Source: Gordonia jacobaea
GTDB taxonomy: Bacteria; Actinomycetota; Actinomycetes; Mycobacteriales; Mycobacteriaceae
Assembly (NCBI RefSeq): GCF_001186365.1
Contig: NZ_LDTZ01000017.1
Coordinates: forward strand, 1 to 64,000
Reading direction: 5' to 3'
Length of the DNA stretch: 64,000 nucleotides
Shown: positions 18,802 to 26,776 of the stretch, in pieces
Numbering within the stretch: the first letter of the stretch is position 1
Layout: each line of letters starts with the position of its first letter
The notes under the pieces: generated by a model
Databases searched by the model: none
The model's input: only the letters and a program-made list of their open reading frames with translations
What the model was told of the DNA's origin: nothing
Position numbers and translations under genes: made by a program

Positions 18802-19071
18802 ATGCCAGAGCGCGATCCGGGCCCGTCCATCAAAGATGACGAGCTCTACGAGAAGCTTCGCGACGAGGGAAACTCCAAGGAGAAGTCCGCGCGTATAGCC
18901 AATGCCGCTGCCGCGCAAGGCCGTTCGAAGATCGGCGAGAAGGGTGGCGAGTCCGGATCATATGAAGACTGGACCGTCGACGAACTGCGCTCGCGGGCAA
19001 AGGAACTCGGGCTTCACAACTACTCGGACCTGAAGAAGGACGACCTGATCGACAAACTGCGCGAGCACTGA
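18802..19071 (+). CDS. Small Rho-N-domain protein (DUF7218-like)
   Basis: An 89-residue basic/acidic protein. The N-terminal half (DELYEKLRDEGNSKEKSARIANAAAAQGRSKIGEKGG) matches a small conserved actinobacterial family. The C-terminal half (YEDWTVDELRSRAKELGLHNYSDLKKDDLIDKLREH) is a second Rho-N/SAP-like module in this neighbourhood. ATG 18802 follows a GAGGAGG ribosome site. It is divergent from the Rho-N coiled-coil gene, with which it shares the 187-base promoter gap. A DNA- or RNA-binding role is inferred. Confidence 0.8.
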   Translation: MPERDPGPSIKDDELYEKLRDEGNSKEKSARIANAAAAQGRSKIGEKGGESGSYEDWTVDELRSRAKELGLHNYSDLKKDDLIDKLREH

Positions 19072-19082
19072 CGATATCGGGG

Positions 19083-20321
19083 TCAGCGCACGAGCGCGAT
19101 GGGGAAGTGTTCCCACGCACGCAACGTGTTGTTGTGGTGGCGACGGGGGACGCCGACGACGTCGAGTCGACGGAATCTGCGCACCAGGGCCGCGACTACC
19201 GCCTCGGCTTCCAGCCGTGCGACGTGCTGTCCGACGCACTGGTGGATACCCATGCCGAAACCGACGTGCCCCGACGGGTCGCGCGTCAGGTCGAAGGTGT
19301 CGGGATTCCGCCACCGGCGCGGATCCCGGTTGGCCGAGCCGAGGTACATCAGGATCTTCTTGCCGTCCGGCACCAGGTGATCGCCGACCATCACAGGATG
19401 TGTCGCGGTGCGGAAGAACGTCTGCACCGGCGACTCGAGGCGCACTGCCTCGTCGAACGCGCTACGCGCCAGAGACGGGTTGCGGCGCGACATTTCCCAT
19501 TGGTCGGGATGGGTGGCGAAGCTCGCGAGCACTGCCCCGATACCTAGCACGGTGGTGTCGACGCCCGCCGACAAGAGCGAGCGCACGATGGTCGGCGCCT
19601 GCTCGACGGTGATGTCGCCGCGGTCTGCTGCCGCCCAGATCTGACCGCCAAAAGTAGGCTCACCGCCGTACACCGTAGCCGCGAGTGACTCCCGGGCGCA
19701 CTGTTCGTTCACCCATGCCGAGACCTCCCCAATGCGCGGAAGCCCTTTCTGCACAAGTTCATTCGACGGTCCGAATGCGTTGAACAGATGGTCGCCGTAG
19801 GGAAGCAAGTTCTCGCGGCCGTCGGCGCCGATGCCCACCGCATCCGGGAAGATCCGCAGCGGAAATCTTTGTGCGATATCGGTGATCGCGTCGAGCTCGC
19901 CGTCCGGGAGGGATTCGACGAAGTCCTCGGCGTCGGCGAACCAGTGCTCGCGTAGGCGACGCAGGGCCCGCGGATTGAGGATCGACGACAGCACAGCTCG
20001 TGGTGCGTCATGGACGGGAGGATCGGTCTCCAAGAGCAGACTCGGCGGGCGCCAAGGCTTTTCGAAGCGGAAGTTGCTGAGTCCCACCCCGGCACCGGAC
20101 TGGAATGACTGCCAGTCGGTGAGCGCTGCATGCACTTCCTCGTAACGGCCCATCGCGTAGACGTCGTATCGCTTGAGGTGAACCAACGGTCCCGCGTCAC
20201 GGAGCGCCGCGTGGAACTCGCCGGGGTCTTCGAGAATCTCCGAACCGAACGGGTCGGCATCCGTTTCTGGAAGGCCGGAGCCGACATCTGGTGCATGCGT
20301 TTCGGGGTGTGTCAGGGTCAT
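19083..20321 (-). CDS. Cytochrome P450, CYP199-like aromatic O-demethylase candidate
   Basis: A 412-residue soluble bacterial P450. The I-helix oxygen-binding motif is AGVDT (252-256), the ExxR pair is E291/R294 and the haem Cys is C362 in FGMGIHQCVG. The block KPWRPPSLLLETDPPVHDAPR resembles CYP199 enzymes, which demethylate para-methoxybenzoates. It is followed on the same strand by no further gene and preceded by a VanB-type reductase. Conversion of 4-methoxybenzoate to 4-hydroxybenzoate plus formaldehyde would feed directly into the adjacent pobA-pca genes. The substrate is inferred from context. ATG 20321 has AAAAGG upstream. Confidence 0.88.
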   Translation of the reverse strand: MTLTHPETHAPDVGSGLPETDADPFGSEILEDPGEFHAALRDAGPLVHLKRYDVYAMGRYEEVHAALTDWQSFQSGAGVGLSNFRFEKPWRPPSLLLETDPPVHDAPRAVLSSILNPRALRRLREHWFADAEDFVESLPDGELDAITDIAQRFPLRIFPDAVGIGADGRENLLPYGDHLFNAFGPSNELVQKGLPRIGEVSAWVNEQCARESLAATVYGGEPTFGGQIWAAADRGDITVEQAPTIVRSLLSAGVDTTVLGIGAVLASFATHPDQWEMSRRNPSLARSAFDEAVRLESPVQTFFRTATHPVMVGDHLVPDGKKILMYLGSANRDPRRWRNPDTFDLTRDPSGHVGFGMGIHQCVGQHVARLEAEAVVAALVRRFRRLDVVGVPRRHHNNTLRAWEHFPIALVR

Positions 20322-20380
20322 CGGACTGCCTTTTCTTGTGTGGTGGCCGAAGCACTCATGGCGCGGAACTTCGGGTCGAA

Positions 20381-21394
20381 TCAGAGGTCGAGGACGAGCT
20401 GGTCCGAACGCGAGCTGGACACGCACACGAACATGCAGGAGTTGGCTGCCCGCTCAGCGTCGGTCAGGAGCGAATCGCGGTGGTCGGGAATACCGTCGAG
20501 GACGTCGGCTTCGCAGGTGCCGCAGATGCCTTGACGGCATGACGAGAGCATCGGGATGCCGGCGGCGTTGATCGCCTCGAGTACCGACTGGTCTGGTGCG
20601 ACGGTGATGGTCCTTTCGCTGCGGGCGAGGCGCACGTCGAAGTTGCAGTTGCGGGCGGGCGCAGCCAACTCGGCTGCTACGAACCGCTCGATACGCAGTC
20701 GGCCTGGACGGTGTCGATTGGCGGCCGCTCCCACGGCGTCGAGCAGTGGCGCGGGGCCGCAACAGTAGATGGTGGTGTCTGTTGGAGTCGCCGCCAGTGC
20801 TTCGTCGAGATCGAGCAGGCCATGCTGGTCCTGGGGCCGAACCGACACGCGCGAGTCGGTGGCGAGTTCGTCGGCGAAGGCCATCGACGACCACGTTCTA
20901 CCGCCGTAGAGCATCGACCAGTCACTACCGAGGAGGTCGGCCTGGCTGATCATCGGCAGAATTGGCGTGATTCCGATTCCGCCTGCGATGAACAGGTAGT
21001 GCGACGACGGTACGAGTGCGAAGTTGTTTCTCGGTCCACCGATCGGCAGCACATCGCCCACCTCCAGGCAGTCGTGAATGTATGCCGAGCCACCTCGACC
21101 CTGCGGCTCCCGGAGTACGGCGATCCGGAAGCAGAACGGGTTCCAGCGGTCGCCGCAAAGCGAGTACTGCCGGACCATTTCGCCCGGAAGGACGACGTCG
21201 ATGTGCGATCCGGGCGCCCAGTCGGGCAGCCTGAACCCGTCGGGGTGTGCGAGCGTGATCGCGCACACGCCGTCGGCGATCATCTGCTTGTCGACGACCT
21301 TCAACGTCAGGCCGTCCGCAGCGGCCGATGGGACGAGGCGCGGTACGTCGGATTCCCGACCCGCGGCATCCGAGGGTGCAGTTGCTGTGGTCAT
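20381..21394 (-). CDS. Ferredoxin-type oxidoreductase, VanB/phthalate dioxygenase reductase family
   Basis: A 337-residue electron-transfer protein with the domain order flavin, NAD, [2Fe-2S]. RQYSLCG (75-81) binds flavin, the NAD-binding segment follows FIAGGIGITPI (135-145), and the plant-type cluster ligands are C286, C291, C294 and C324. Such reductases serve Rieske oxygenases or P450s in one polypeptide. Encoded 59 bases upstream of the P450 and in the same direction, it is the likely redox partner. ATG 21394 is used; a GTG two codons earlier is also in frame. Confidence 0.9.
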   Translation of the reverse strand: MTTATAPSDAAGRESDVPRLVPSAAADGLTLKVVDKQMIADGVCAITLAHPDGFRLPDWAPGSHIDVVLPGEMVRQYSLCGDRWNPFCFRIAVLREPQGRGGSAYIHDCLEVGDVLPIGGPRNNFALVPSSHYLFIAGGIGITPILPMISQADLLGSDWSMLYGGRTWSSMAFADELATDSRVSVRPQDQHGLLDLDEALAATPTDTTIYCCGPAPLLDAVGAAANRHRPGRLRIERFVAAELAAPARNCNFDVRLARSERTITVAPDQSVLEAINAAGIPMLSSCRQGICGTCEADVLDGIPDHRDSLLTDAERAANSCMFVCVSSSRSDQLVLDL

Positions 21395-21434
21395 GGTCAC
21401 ACACAGTGGCTACATGTACGGCACAGCACAATGT

Positions 21435-21455
21435 CACTTCCATTGAATGGAAGTG
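21435..21455. promoter_or_regulatory. Palindromic operator upstream of the P450/reductase pair
   Basis: Arms CACTTCCATT and AATGGAAGTG pair perfectly around one central base. The site is ~40 bases upstream of the reductase start and just beyond the IclR stop. It is a strong candidate for IclR or other repressor binding. Confidence 0.65.
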
Positions 21456-21481
21456 GGCCGGGTGCGACCGTGCCGCTCCGG

Positions 21482-22255
21482 TCAGACCTCGGGTGGCGCA
21501 GGAACGATCGGTCGGCCGAGCTCGCGACGGATTCCGTGTGCGGCCGCTTGGAGTGCGGGGATGTGAGCCATCGGATTGTCGGTGCACGGCACGATCACCG
21601 ACAGGGCCGCGGCCACTTTGCCCGCGCTGTTCTTCAACGGGACCGCAATCCCGAGCGCGTCGTCGTGGATAAACCCGGGACACCCGGCGACGCCGGTGCG
21701 ACGGATCTCTGCGAGTACAGCGCGCAGATTTTCCGGGTCCGTGATCGTCTGGGCGGTGTACGACGTCAACGGACGTCGAAATATCTGGTCCTGCAGTGCG
21801 GGCGAGGCGTTGGCGAGCAGAACCAGGCCCGACGACGAGGCGTGCAGAGGCAACCGGCCGGCGATTCGGGTGACGTTGATGACCGCCCCCGGATTCGACA
21901 GTCGCTCAATGAAGAGCACTTCGTCGTCCTCGAGAACCCCGAGCTGGACGTGATGACCAACCACCGCGTGGAGATCCTCGAGAAATGGCATGGCGGCATC
22001 GCGGAGGTCGCGAGTCGGCGACGCGCGGGACGCGAGTTCCCACAATCGCACTCCGATTCGAACTCGGCGATTGTGGTCGCGGCGCAATAGTCCGTGTGCC
22101 ACCAACTCGTCGACGAGTCGCGAAGCCGTCGATAGCGGGAGGTCGGCTTGTTCGGCGATGACAGTGAGTGGGATCGCCACGTTGTCCGGGTCGAAGACTT
22201 CGAGTATGCGTACGGCACGCGTGAGGACCGACTCGCCGGCGGTGGATCTCGCCAT
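21482..22255 (-). CDS. IclR-family regulator of the aromatic cluster
   Basis: A 257-residue IclR protein. The HTH region reads ESVLTRAVRILEVFDP...LPLSTASRLVDELVAHGLLRR, and the effector domain contains LPLHASSSGLVLLA and ends ALSVIVPCTDNP. It lies between the P450/reductase unit (same strand, downstream) and the divergent pob-pca operon, so it could control either or both. IclR members such as PobR and PcaR respond to 4-hydroxybenzoate or beta-ketoadipate. Assignment to one effector is not possible here. ATG 22255 fits family length; an in-frame start at 22291 also exists. Confidence 0.88.
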   Translation of the reverse strand: MARSTAGESVLTRAVRILEVFDPDNVAIPLTVIAEQADLPLSTASRLVDELVAHGLLRRDHNRRVRIGVRLWELASRASPTRDLRDAAMPFLEDLHAVVGHHVQLGVLEDDEVLFIERLSNPGAVINVTRIAGRLPLHASSSGLVLLANASPALQDQIFRRPLTSYTAQTITDPENLRAVLAEIRRTGVAGCPGFIHDDALGIAVPLKNSAGKVAAALSVIVPCTDNPMAHIPALQAAAHGIRRELGRPIVPAPPEV

Positions 22256-22365
22256 GCAGCGACGGTGACAGTTTCCGACGACTGGTGCCACCGATTTCGT
22301 TGTCTTGCGCTCTGCTTTCTCACTCAGTGAAAAGCTCTGTTAGGTTCTGTGACCTAGCTCTCCCT

Positions 22366-23579
22366 ATGGTTCTCCCAGAAGGGAGGTCACAGATTACCAA
22401 CTACGCCAGCACGACGCGAACGCGGGTCGCCATCGTCGGCGGCGGACCCGCCGGGCTCGCACTCTCGCACCTGCTCTCGGTGGGAGGAATCGACAGCGTC
22501 GTCATCGACAACCGGACCCACCACGAGATCGAAACCACCCATCGCGCAGGCATTCTCGAGCGCGACAGCGTTCGACTACTACTGGATTCGGGCGTCTCCG
22601 ACAGGGTCCTGCGCGACGGTCACGAGCATCAGGGAATCGACCTCCGCTTCGGCGGCGTCAGCCACCGCATCGATTTCCAGAAGCTCGTCGGGGCGTCGTG
22701 CTGGCTCTACCCACAGACCGATGTCTTTCTCGACCTCCACGCAGCGCGCATCCGCGATGGTGGCGACCTGCGTTACGGCATCTCCGACGCGGCCGTCACC
22801 GACCACCGCGAGGCACCCCGCGTCACCTACACCGACGTCAACGGCGCACGTCAAGAGATCGCGGCCGAACTCGTCGTCGGAGCCGACGGCTCGCGCAGCA
22901 TCTGCCGCGATCTCGTCGACGATCCGCAGCGCTACTTCCGGGAGTACCCGTTCGCGTGGTTCGGCATTCTGGCCGAGGCACCGCCGAGCGCACCCGAACT
23001 CATCTACACCCGATCACCGCACGGCTTCGCGCTCATCAGCCAACGCACCCCGACCGTGCAGCGCATGTACTTCCAATGCGACCCCACCGAGAACCCGGCC
23101 GACTGGTCCGACGACCGCATCCGGGCAGAACTACAGCGCCGCCTAGCGGGCAGCGACGGCTTCGCGCTCAAGGAGGGGCCGATCATCCAGAAGAGCGTCT
23201 TGCCCTTCCGCAGCTTCGTGCAGTCACCGATGCGCGACGGCAATTTGCTCCTCGCAGGCGACGCCGCCCACACGGTGCCACCCACCGGCGCCAAGGGACT
23301 CAACCTCGCTCTCGCCGATGTCCGCGTCCTCGCCGACGTCATCGAACGCGCCCTCCTCAAGAACGACGACGCCGCGCTCGACTCCTACACGGCGCGTGCT
23401 CTGGAACGTGTCTGGAAGGCACAACACTTTCGTACTGGATGACGACGATGCTTCACCGCATCCCCGACGCCACAGACTTCGATGAGCTCCGACAGCTCGG
23501 TGAGCTCACCACCCTGGTCTCGTCCGAGGCCGGATCCACCTATCTCGCAGAAGGTTACACAGGATGGCCACACCACTGA
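22366..23579 (+). pseudogene. pobA: 4-hydroxybenzoate 3-monooxygenase with a -1 frameshift
   Basis: An FAD aromatic hydroxylase converting 4-hydroxybenzoate to protocatechuate with NADPH. The FAD motif is VAIVGGGPAGL, the DG motif is VVGADGSRS and the second FAD motif is LLAGDAAHTVPPTGAKGLNLA. The open frame stops at 23442 after KAQHFRTG. Read one base back, the frame continues FSYWMTTMLHRIPDATDF...STYLAEGYTGWP to a stop at 23577-23579, which is the normal PobA C-terminus. One T appears to be missing in the T-run 23428-23430. The start is also uncertain: GGGAGG at 22381-22386 is ideally placed for an ATT at 22393, while ATG 22366 precedes that site. It may be a real lesion or a sequence error. 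Confidence 0.88.
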
Positions 23580-24406
23580 TCCCGCGTCAGGAGCAGGCAG
23601 CGCCCGACGTCGACGCCACCCCACCCGTCATCTCGTCCGACGCAGCAGCGGGGACACAAGCCCAGATCAATGCCGAAATTCGCTCGCTCGCAGCCGAATA
23701 CCGACGTGAACGTGCCGCCGGAGCCCCTGAAGAACTCAGGCCCCGACTCGACTATGCCCCCTACCGCTCGAGCATCCTGCGGCATCCGACCAAGGACCCG
23801 CATCACGCCGACCCCGAGGGAATCGAACTGTGGGCGCCCGCATTCGAGCAGCGCGACGTCGACCCCCTCGAAGCCGATCTGACCATCCAGGCCAACGGAG
23901 ATCCCGTCGGCGAGCGACTCGTCGTCACCGGGCGCGTGCTCGACTCCGACGGCCGTCCGGTGCGCAACCAGCTGGTGGAGATCTGGCAGGCCAACGCCGC
24001 CGGGCGCTACATCCACAAGCGCGACCAGCATCACGCACCCATCGATCCCAACTTCACCGGTGTCGGCCGCTGCCTCACCGATAACGAGGGCAACTATCAC
24101 TTCACCACTATCAAGCCCGGGCCGTATCCGTGGAAGAACCACCACAACGCGTGGCGGCCTGCGCACATCCACTTCTCGCTGTTCGGAACCGATTTCACGC
24201 AGCGACTGGTCACCCAGATGTACTTCCCCGGCGACCCGCTGTTCGACCTCGACCCGATCTATCAGTCGATCGTCGACCCCGCCGCACGCGCACGACTCGT
24301 CGCCACCTACGACCACGACCTGACCCAGCACGAATGGTGCACCGGATACCGCTGGGACATCGTGCTCACCGGCAGCGCACGCACCCCGATGGAGGAAGCA
24401 GAATGA
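23564..24406 (+). CDS. pcaH: Protocatechuate 3,4-dioxygenase, beta subunit
   Basis: A 280-residue intradiol dioxygenase subunit carrying the non-haem Fe(III) site. Tyr ligands are in AGRYIHKRDQH and GPYPWKNHHNAW, with His ligands in the RPAHIHFSLFG segment. The N-terminal ~75 residues match the PcaH N-terminal domain (RPRLDYAPYRSSILRHPTK). It cleaves protocatechuate to 3-carboxy-cis,cis-muconate together with PcaG. The start lies inside the last 16 bases of full-frame pobA, which argues that pobA was originally translated to 23579 and coupled to pcaH. Confidence 0.95.
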   Translation: MATPLIPRQEQAAPDVDATPPVISSDAAAGTQAQINAEIRSLAAEYRRERAAGAPEELRPRLDYAPYRSSILRHPTKDPHHADPEGIELWAPAFEQRDVDPLEADLTIQANGDPVGERLVVTGRVLDSDGRPVRNQLVEIWQANAAGRYIHKRDQHHAPIDPNFTGVGRCLTDNEGNYHFTTIKPGPYPWKNHHNAWRPAHIHFSLFGTDFTQRLVTQMYFPGDPLFDLDPIYQSIVDPAARARLVATYDHDLTQHEWCTGYRWDIVLTGSARTPMEEAE

Positions 24407-24954
24407 GCCTCGCCCCGACACCCGGCCAAACAGTCGGACCGTTCTTCCACTACGCGCTGCCCTATCCGGGCGACAACGAACTCGTTCCGTCAGGTCATCC
24501 CAGTCGAATTCGTCTGCACGGCACTGTGTTCGACGGCAACGGCATGCCGATTCCCGACGCCCTGATCGAGATCCGCCAGGCCGACACCGACGGCAGCATC
24601 CCAACCGCCCCCGGATCCCTGCGGCGCGACGGCTTCACCTTCACCGGCTGGGGCCGCGCGAAAACCGATCGGGTTGGCCACTATTCGTTCAGCACCGTCA
24701 CCCCGGGCGCGACACGTCCTGGCGAGGCACCGTTCTTCGCGGTGTGTGTCTTTGCTCGCGGCCTGCTCGACCGCCTGCTCACCCGCGCTTACGTGCCTGG
24801 CCACCCAGATCTCGACGACGACGCCGTGCTCTCCGGTGTCGATGCCGGTCGTCGGGCGACACTGATCGCGGTCCCCGACGACACCGGATACCGCTTCGAC
24901 ATTCACCTACAGGGCGATTCGGAGACGGTGTTCCTGCAACACTGGACGTCGTGA
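24403..24954 (+). CDS. pcaG: Protocatechuate 3,4-dioxygenase, alpha subunit
   Basis: A 183-residue subunit starting MSLAPTPGQTVGPFFHYALPYPG, the typical PcaG N-terminus. It has the intradiol-dioxygenase fold (LHGTVFDGNGMPIPDALIEIRQAD) but not the full iron ligand set, as expected for alpha. It assembles with PcaH into the active enzyme. ATG 24403 overlaps the pcaH stop (ATGA), giving strict coupling of the two subunits. Confidence 0.95.
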   Translation: MSLAPTPGQTVGPFFHYALPYPGDNELVPSGHPSRIRLHGTVFDGNGMPIPDALIEIRQADTDGSIPTAPGSLRRDGFTFTGWGRAKTDRVGHYSFSTVTPGATRPGEAPFFAVCVFARGLLDRLLTRAYVPGHPDLDDDAVLSGVDAGRRATLIAVPDDTGYRFDIHLQGDSETVFLQHWTS

Positions 24955-26189
24955 GCGATCTGTTGTGGCCCGGCGACCACCGGGCTGGAGACCTTTTCAC
25001 CGACGACGCCATCCGCGACGCGATGCTGCGCGTGGAGTCGGCGTGGTCTCGCGCTCTGGTCGAACACGGAGTGGCACCTGCGGACGCTGCGGTCTCCGGC
25101 GACCAATTGACTTCTGCTGCAGCCGATCTCGATCTCGAGGAGCTTTCGGTCGAAGCCGAGGCCGGGGGCAACCCGGTCATCCCGCTCGTCTCGGCGCTCC
25201 GCAAGGGCATGAGTCCAACCGCTGCGAGCTGGCTCCACCGCGGCATGACGAGCCAAGATGTCGTCGACGCCGCGCTGGTCCTCGAATCACGACGCGCCTT
25301 CACTCGCATCACTGCCGAGTTACTGACCCAGATCGATGTGCTCACCGACCTCGCCGACGCACACCGCGAGACCCCGCAGATCGCTCGGACGCTGACCCAG
25401 CAAGCGGTGCCGTCGACCTTCGGGATGAAGGTCGCGCACTGGCTCGACGGCGTACTCGACGCGTACGACGAAACCTCGGGACTGCAGTTCCCCGCCCAGT
25501 TCGGTGGTGCTGCGGGCACGTTGTCGGCTCTCGTCGAACTAGCTGCCACACAACAGAATCCGCAAGAGACTGCGCTGGCGGTGACACGGAGCGCCGCACA
25601 CTCTCTCGACCTCGACGAAGCATTTCCCTGGCACGTCGTGCGTACTCCGTTCACCCGCTTCGCGGCTGCAGCAACCACCGCCATGTCGTCGTGGAGTCAT
25701 ATCGCCAACGACGTTCTCACGCTGAGCAGGTCGGAGATCGGTGAGGTCACCGAAGGCGCGGGTGGCGGGTCGTCGACGATGCCACACAAGGCCAATCCCG
25801 TACTGTCGGTGCTGATTCGACGCGCCGCACTTACCGCTCCCGCGCTGGCGTCGACGCTGCAGCTCGCATCGGCCGACGCCGTCGACGAGCGCACACCGGG
25901 CGGCTGGCACGCCGAATGGTCGACCCTGCGAATCCTGCTGCGGCGCAGTGTCGTCGCGGCATCGCAGACCACAGACCTGGTGAGCAATCTCGACGTTCAT
26001 GCCGATGCAATGGCGTTCAACCTGTCGGCCGCCGGGACTTCGGTGTTGTCCGAACAACGATCGATGGCCGAGCTTGCAGGCCATGAACCGAGTGGTCAAA
26101 ATTTCGGCCTCGCACCACTTCTCGTCGACGCAACGCTGCGCAGAGCGCAAGAGCTGACCCGAACCCGACTAGCAGAGAGGCCCCGATGA
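24951..26189 (+). CDS. pcaB: 3-carboxy-cis,cis-muconate cycloisomerase
   Basis: A 412-residue member of the fumarase/aspartase superfamily. The signature loop is GGSSTMPHKANP (about residues 266-277) and the RGMTSQDVVDAAL block holds the catalytic His/Ser region near residue 95. It lactonises 3-carboxymuconate to 4-carboxymuconolactone in the protocatechuate branch of the beta-ketoadipate pathway. GTG 24951 overlaps the pcaG stop (GTGA). Confidence 0.93.
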   Translation: MSDLLWPGDHRAGDLFTDDAIRDAMLRVESAWSRALVEHGVAPADAAVSGDQLTSAAADLDLEELSVEAEAGGNPVIPLVSALRKGMSPTAASWLHRGMTSQDVVDAALVLESRRAFTRITAELLTQIDVLTDLADAHRETPQIARTLTQQAVPSTFGMKVAHWLDGVLDAYDETSGLQFPAQFGGAAGTLSALVELAATQQNPQETALAVTRSAAHSLDLDEAFPWHVVRTPFTRFAAAATTAMSSWSHIANDVLTLSRSEIGEVTEGAGGGSSTMPHKANPVLSVLIRRAALTAPALASTLQLASADAVDERTPGGWHAEWSTLRILLRRSVVAASQTTDLVSNLDVHADAMAFNLSAAGTSVLSEQRSMAELAGHEPSGQNFGLAPLLVDATLRRAQELTRTRLAERPR

Positions 26190-26554
26190 GCCGCTACGAC
26201 GACGGCATGGCAGTACGACGCGAGGTGCTCGGCGACGCCCACGTCGACCGCGCGACCGCTGCCGCAACCGACCTGACACGCGAGTTCCAGGAGTTCATCA
26301 CCGAGTACGCGTGGGGCACCATCTGGACGCGCCCCGGCCTCGACCGCCGCAGCCGCTCGGTGATCACGCTGACCGCGCTCATCGCCCGCGGACACCACGA
26401 AGAACTCGCGATGCACCTGCGCGCCGCCCGCCGCAACGGCCTGACCCTGGACGAGATCAAGGAGGTCATCATGCAGTCCGCGATCTATTGCGGTGTGCCC
26501 GACGCCAATACGGCCTTCCGCATCGCGCAGCAGACGTTCGCGGAAGAGGCCTAG
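26186..26554 (+). CDS. pcaC: 4-carboxymuconolactone decarboxylase
   Basis: A 122-residue standalone PcaC of the AhpD-like family. Visible marks are the FQEFITEYAWGTIWTRPGLDRRSRS segment, the LIARGHHEELAMHLRAARRNGLT block and the conserved YCGVPDANTAF near the end. It decarboxylates to the beta-ketoadipate enol-lactone. In many actinobacteria this domain is fused to PcaD (pcaL); here it is separate and no pcaD follows. ATG 26186 overlaps the pcaB stop, and the operon ends at repeat array R4. Confidence 0.93.
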   Translation: MSRYDDGMAVRREVLGDAHVDRATAAATDLTREFQEFITEYAWGTIWTRPGLDRRSRSVITLTALIARGHHEELAMHLRAARRNGLTLDEIKEVIMQSAIYCGVPDANTAFRIAQQTFAEEA

Positions 26555-26556
26555 CC

Positions 26557-26776
26557 GCTGGTCGAGCCAACCTCCGCTGGCCGAGCTCCAACCGCTGGTC
26601 GAGCCGTCCGTCGCTGGTCGAGCTTGTCGAGACCACCCCACCGCCGGCCGAGCCAACCCCCGCTGGTCGAGCCCTCCGTCGCTGGTCGAGCTTGTCGAGA
26701 CCACCCCACCGCCGGTCGAGCCCCTCCGTCGCTGGTTGAGCCGCTCTCCCCGCTGGTCGAGCCTGTCGAGACCACC
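26557..26776 (+). repeat. Interspersed repeat array R4
   Basis: Convergent gap between pcaC and the downstream IclR gene. Short units of the GGTC...GACC subtype are at 26614-26637, 26682-26705 and 26753-26776 (the last with CCTGT in place of CTTGT), with half units between. The last unit ends on the first base of the IclR stop codon, so the array fills nearly the whole gap. Confidence 0.9.

Noticed and set aside
20711-22090. 459-codon plus-strand frame opposite the reductase and IclR genes
   Set aside because: It spans two well-supported genes on the other strand and shows no conserved motif.
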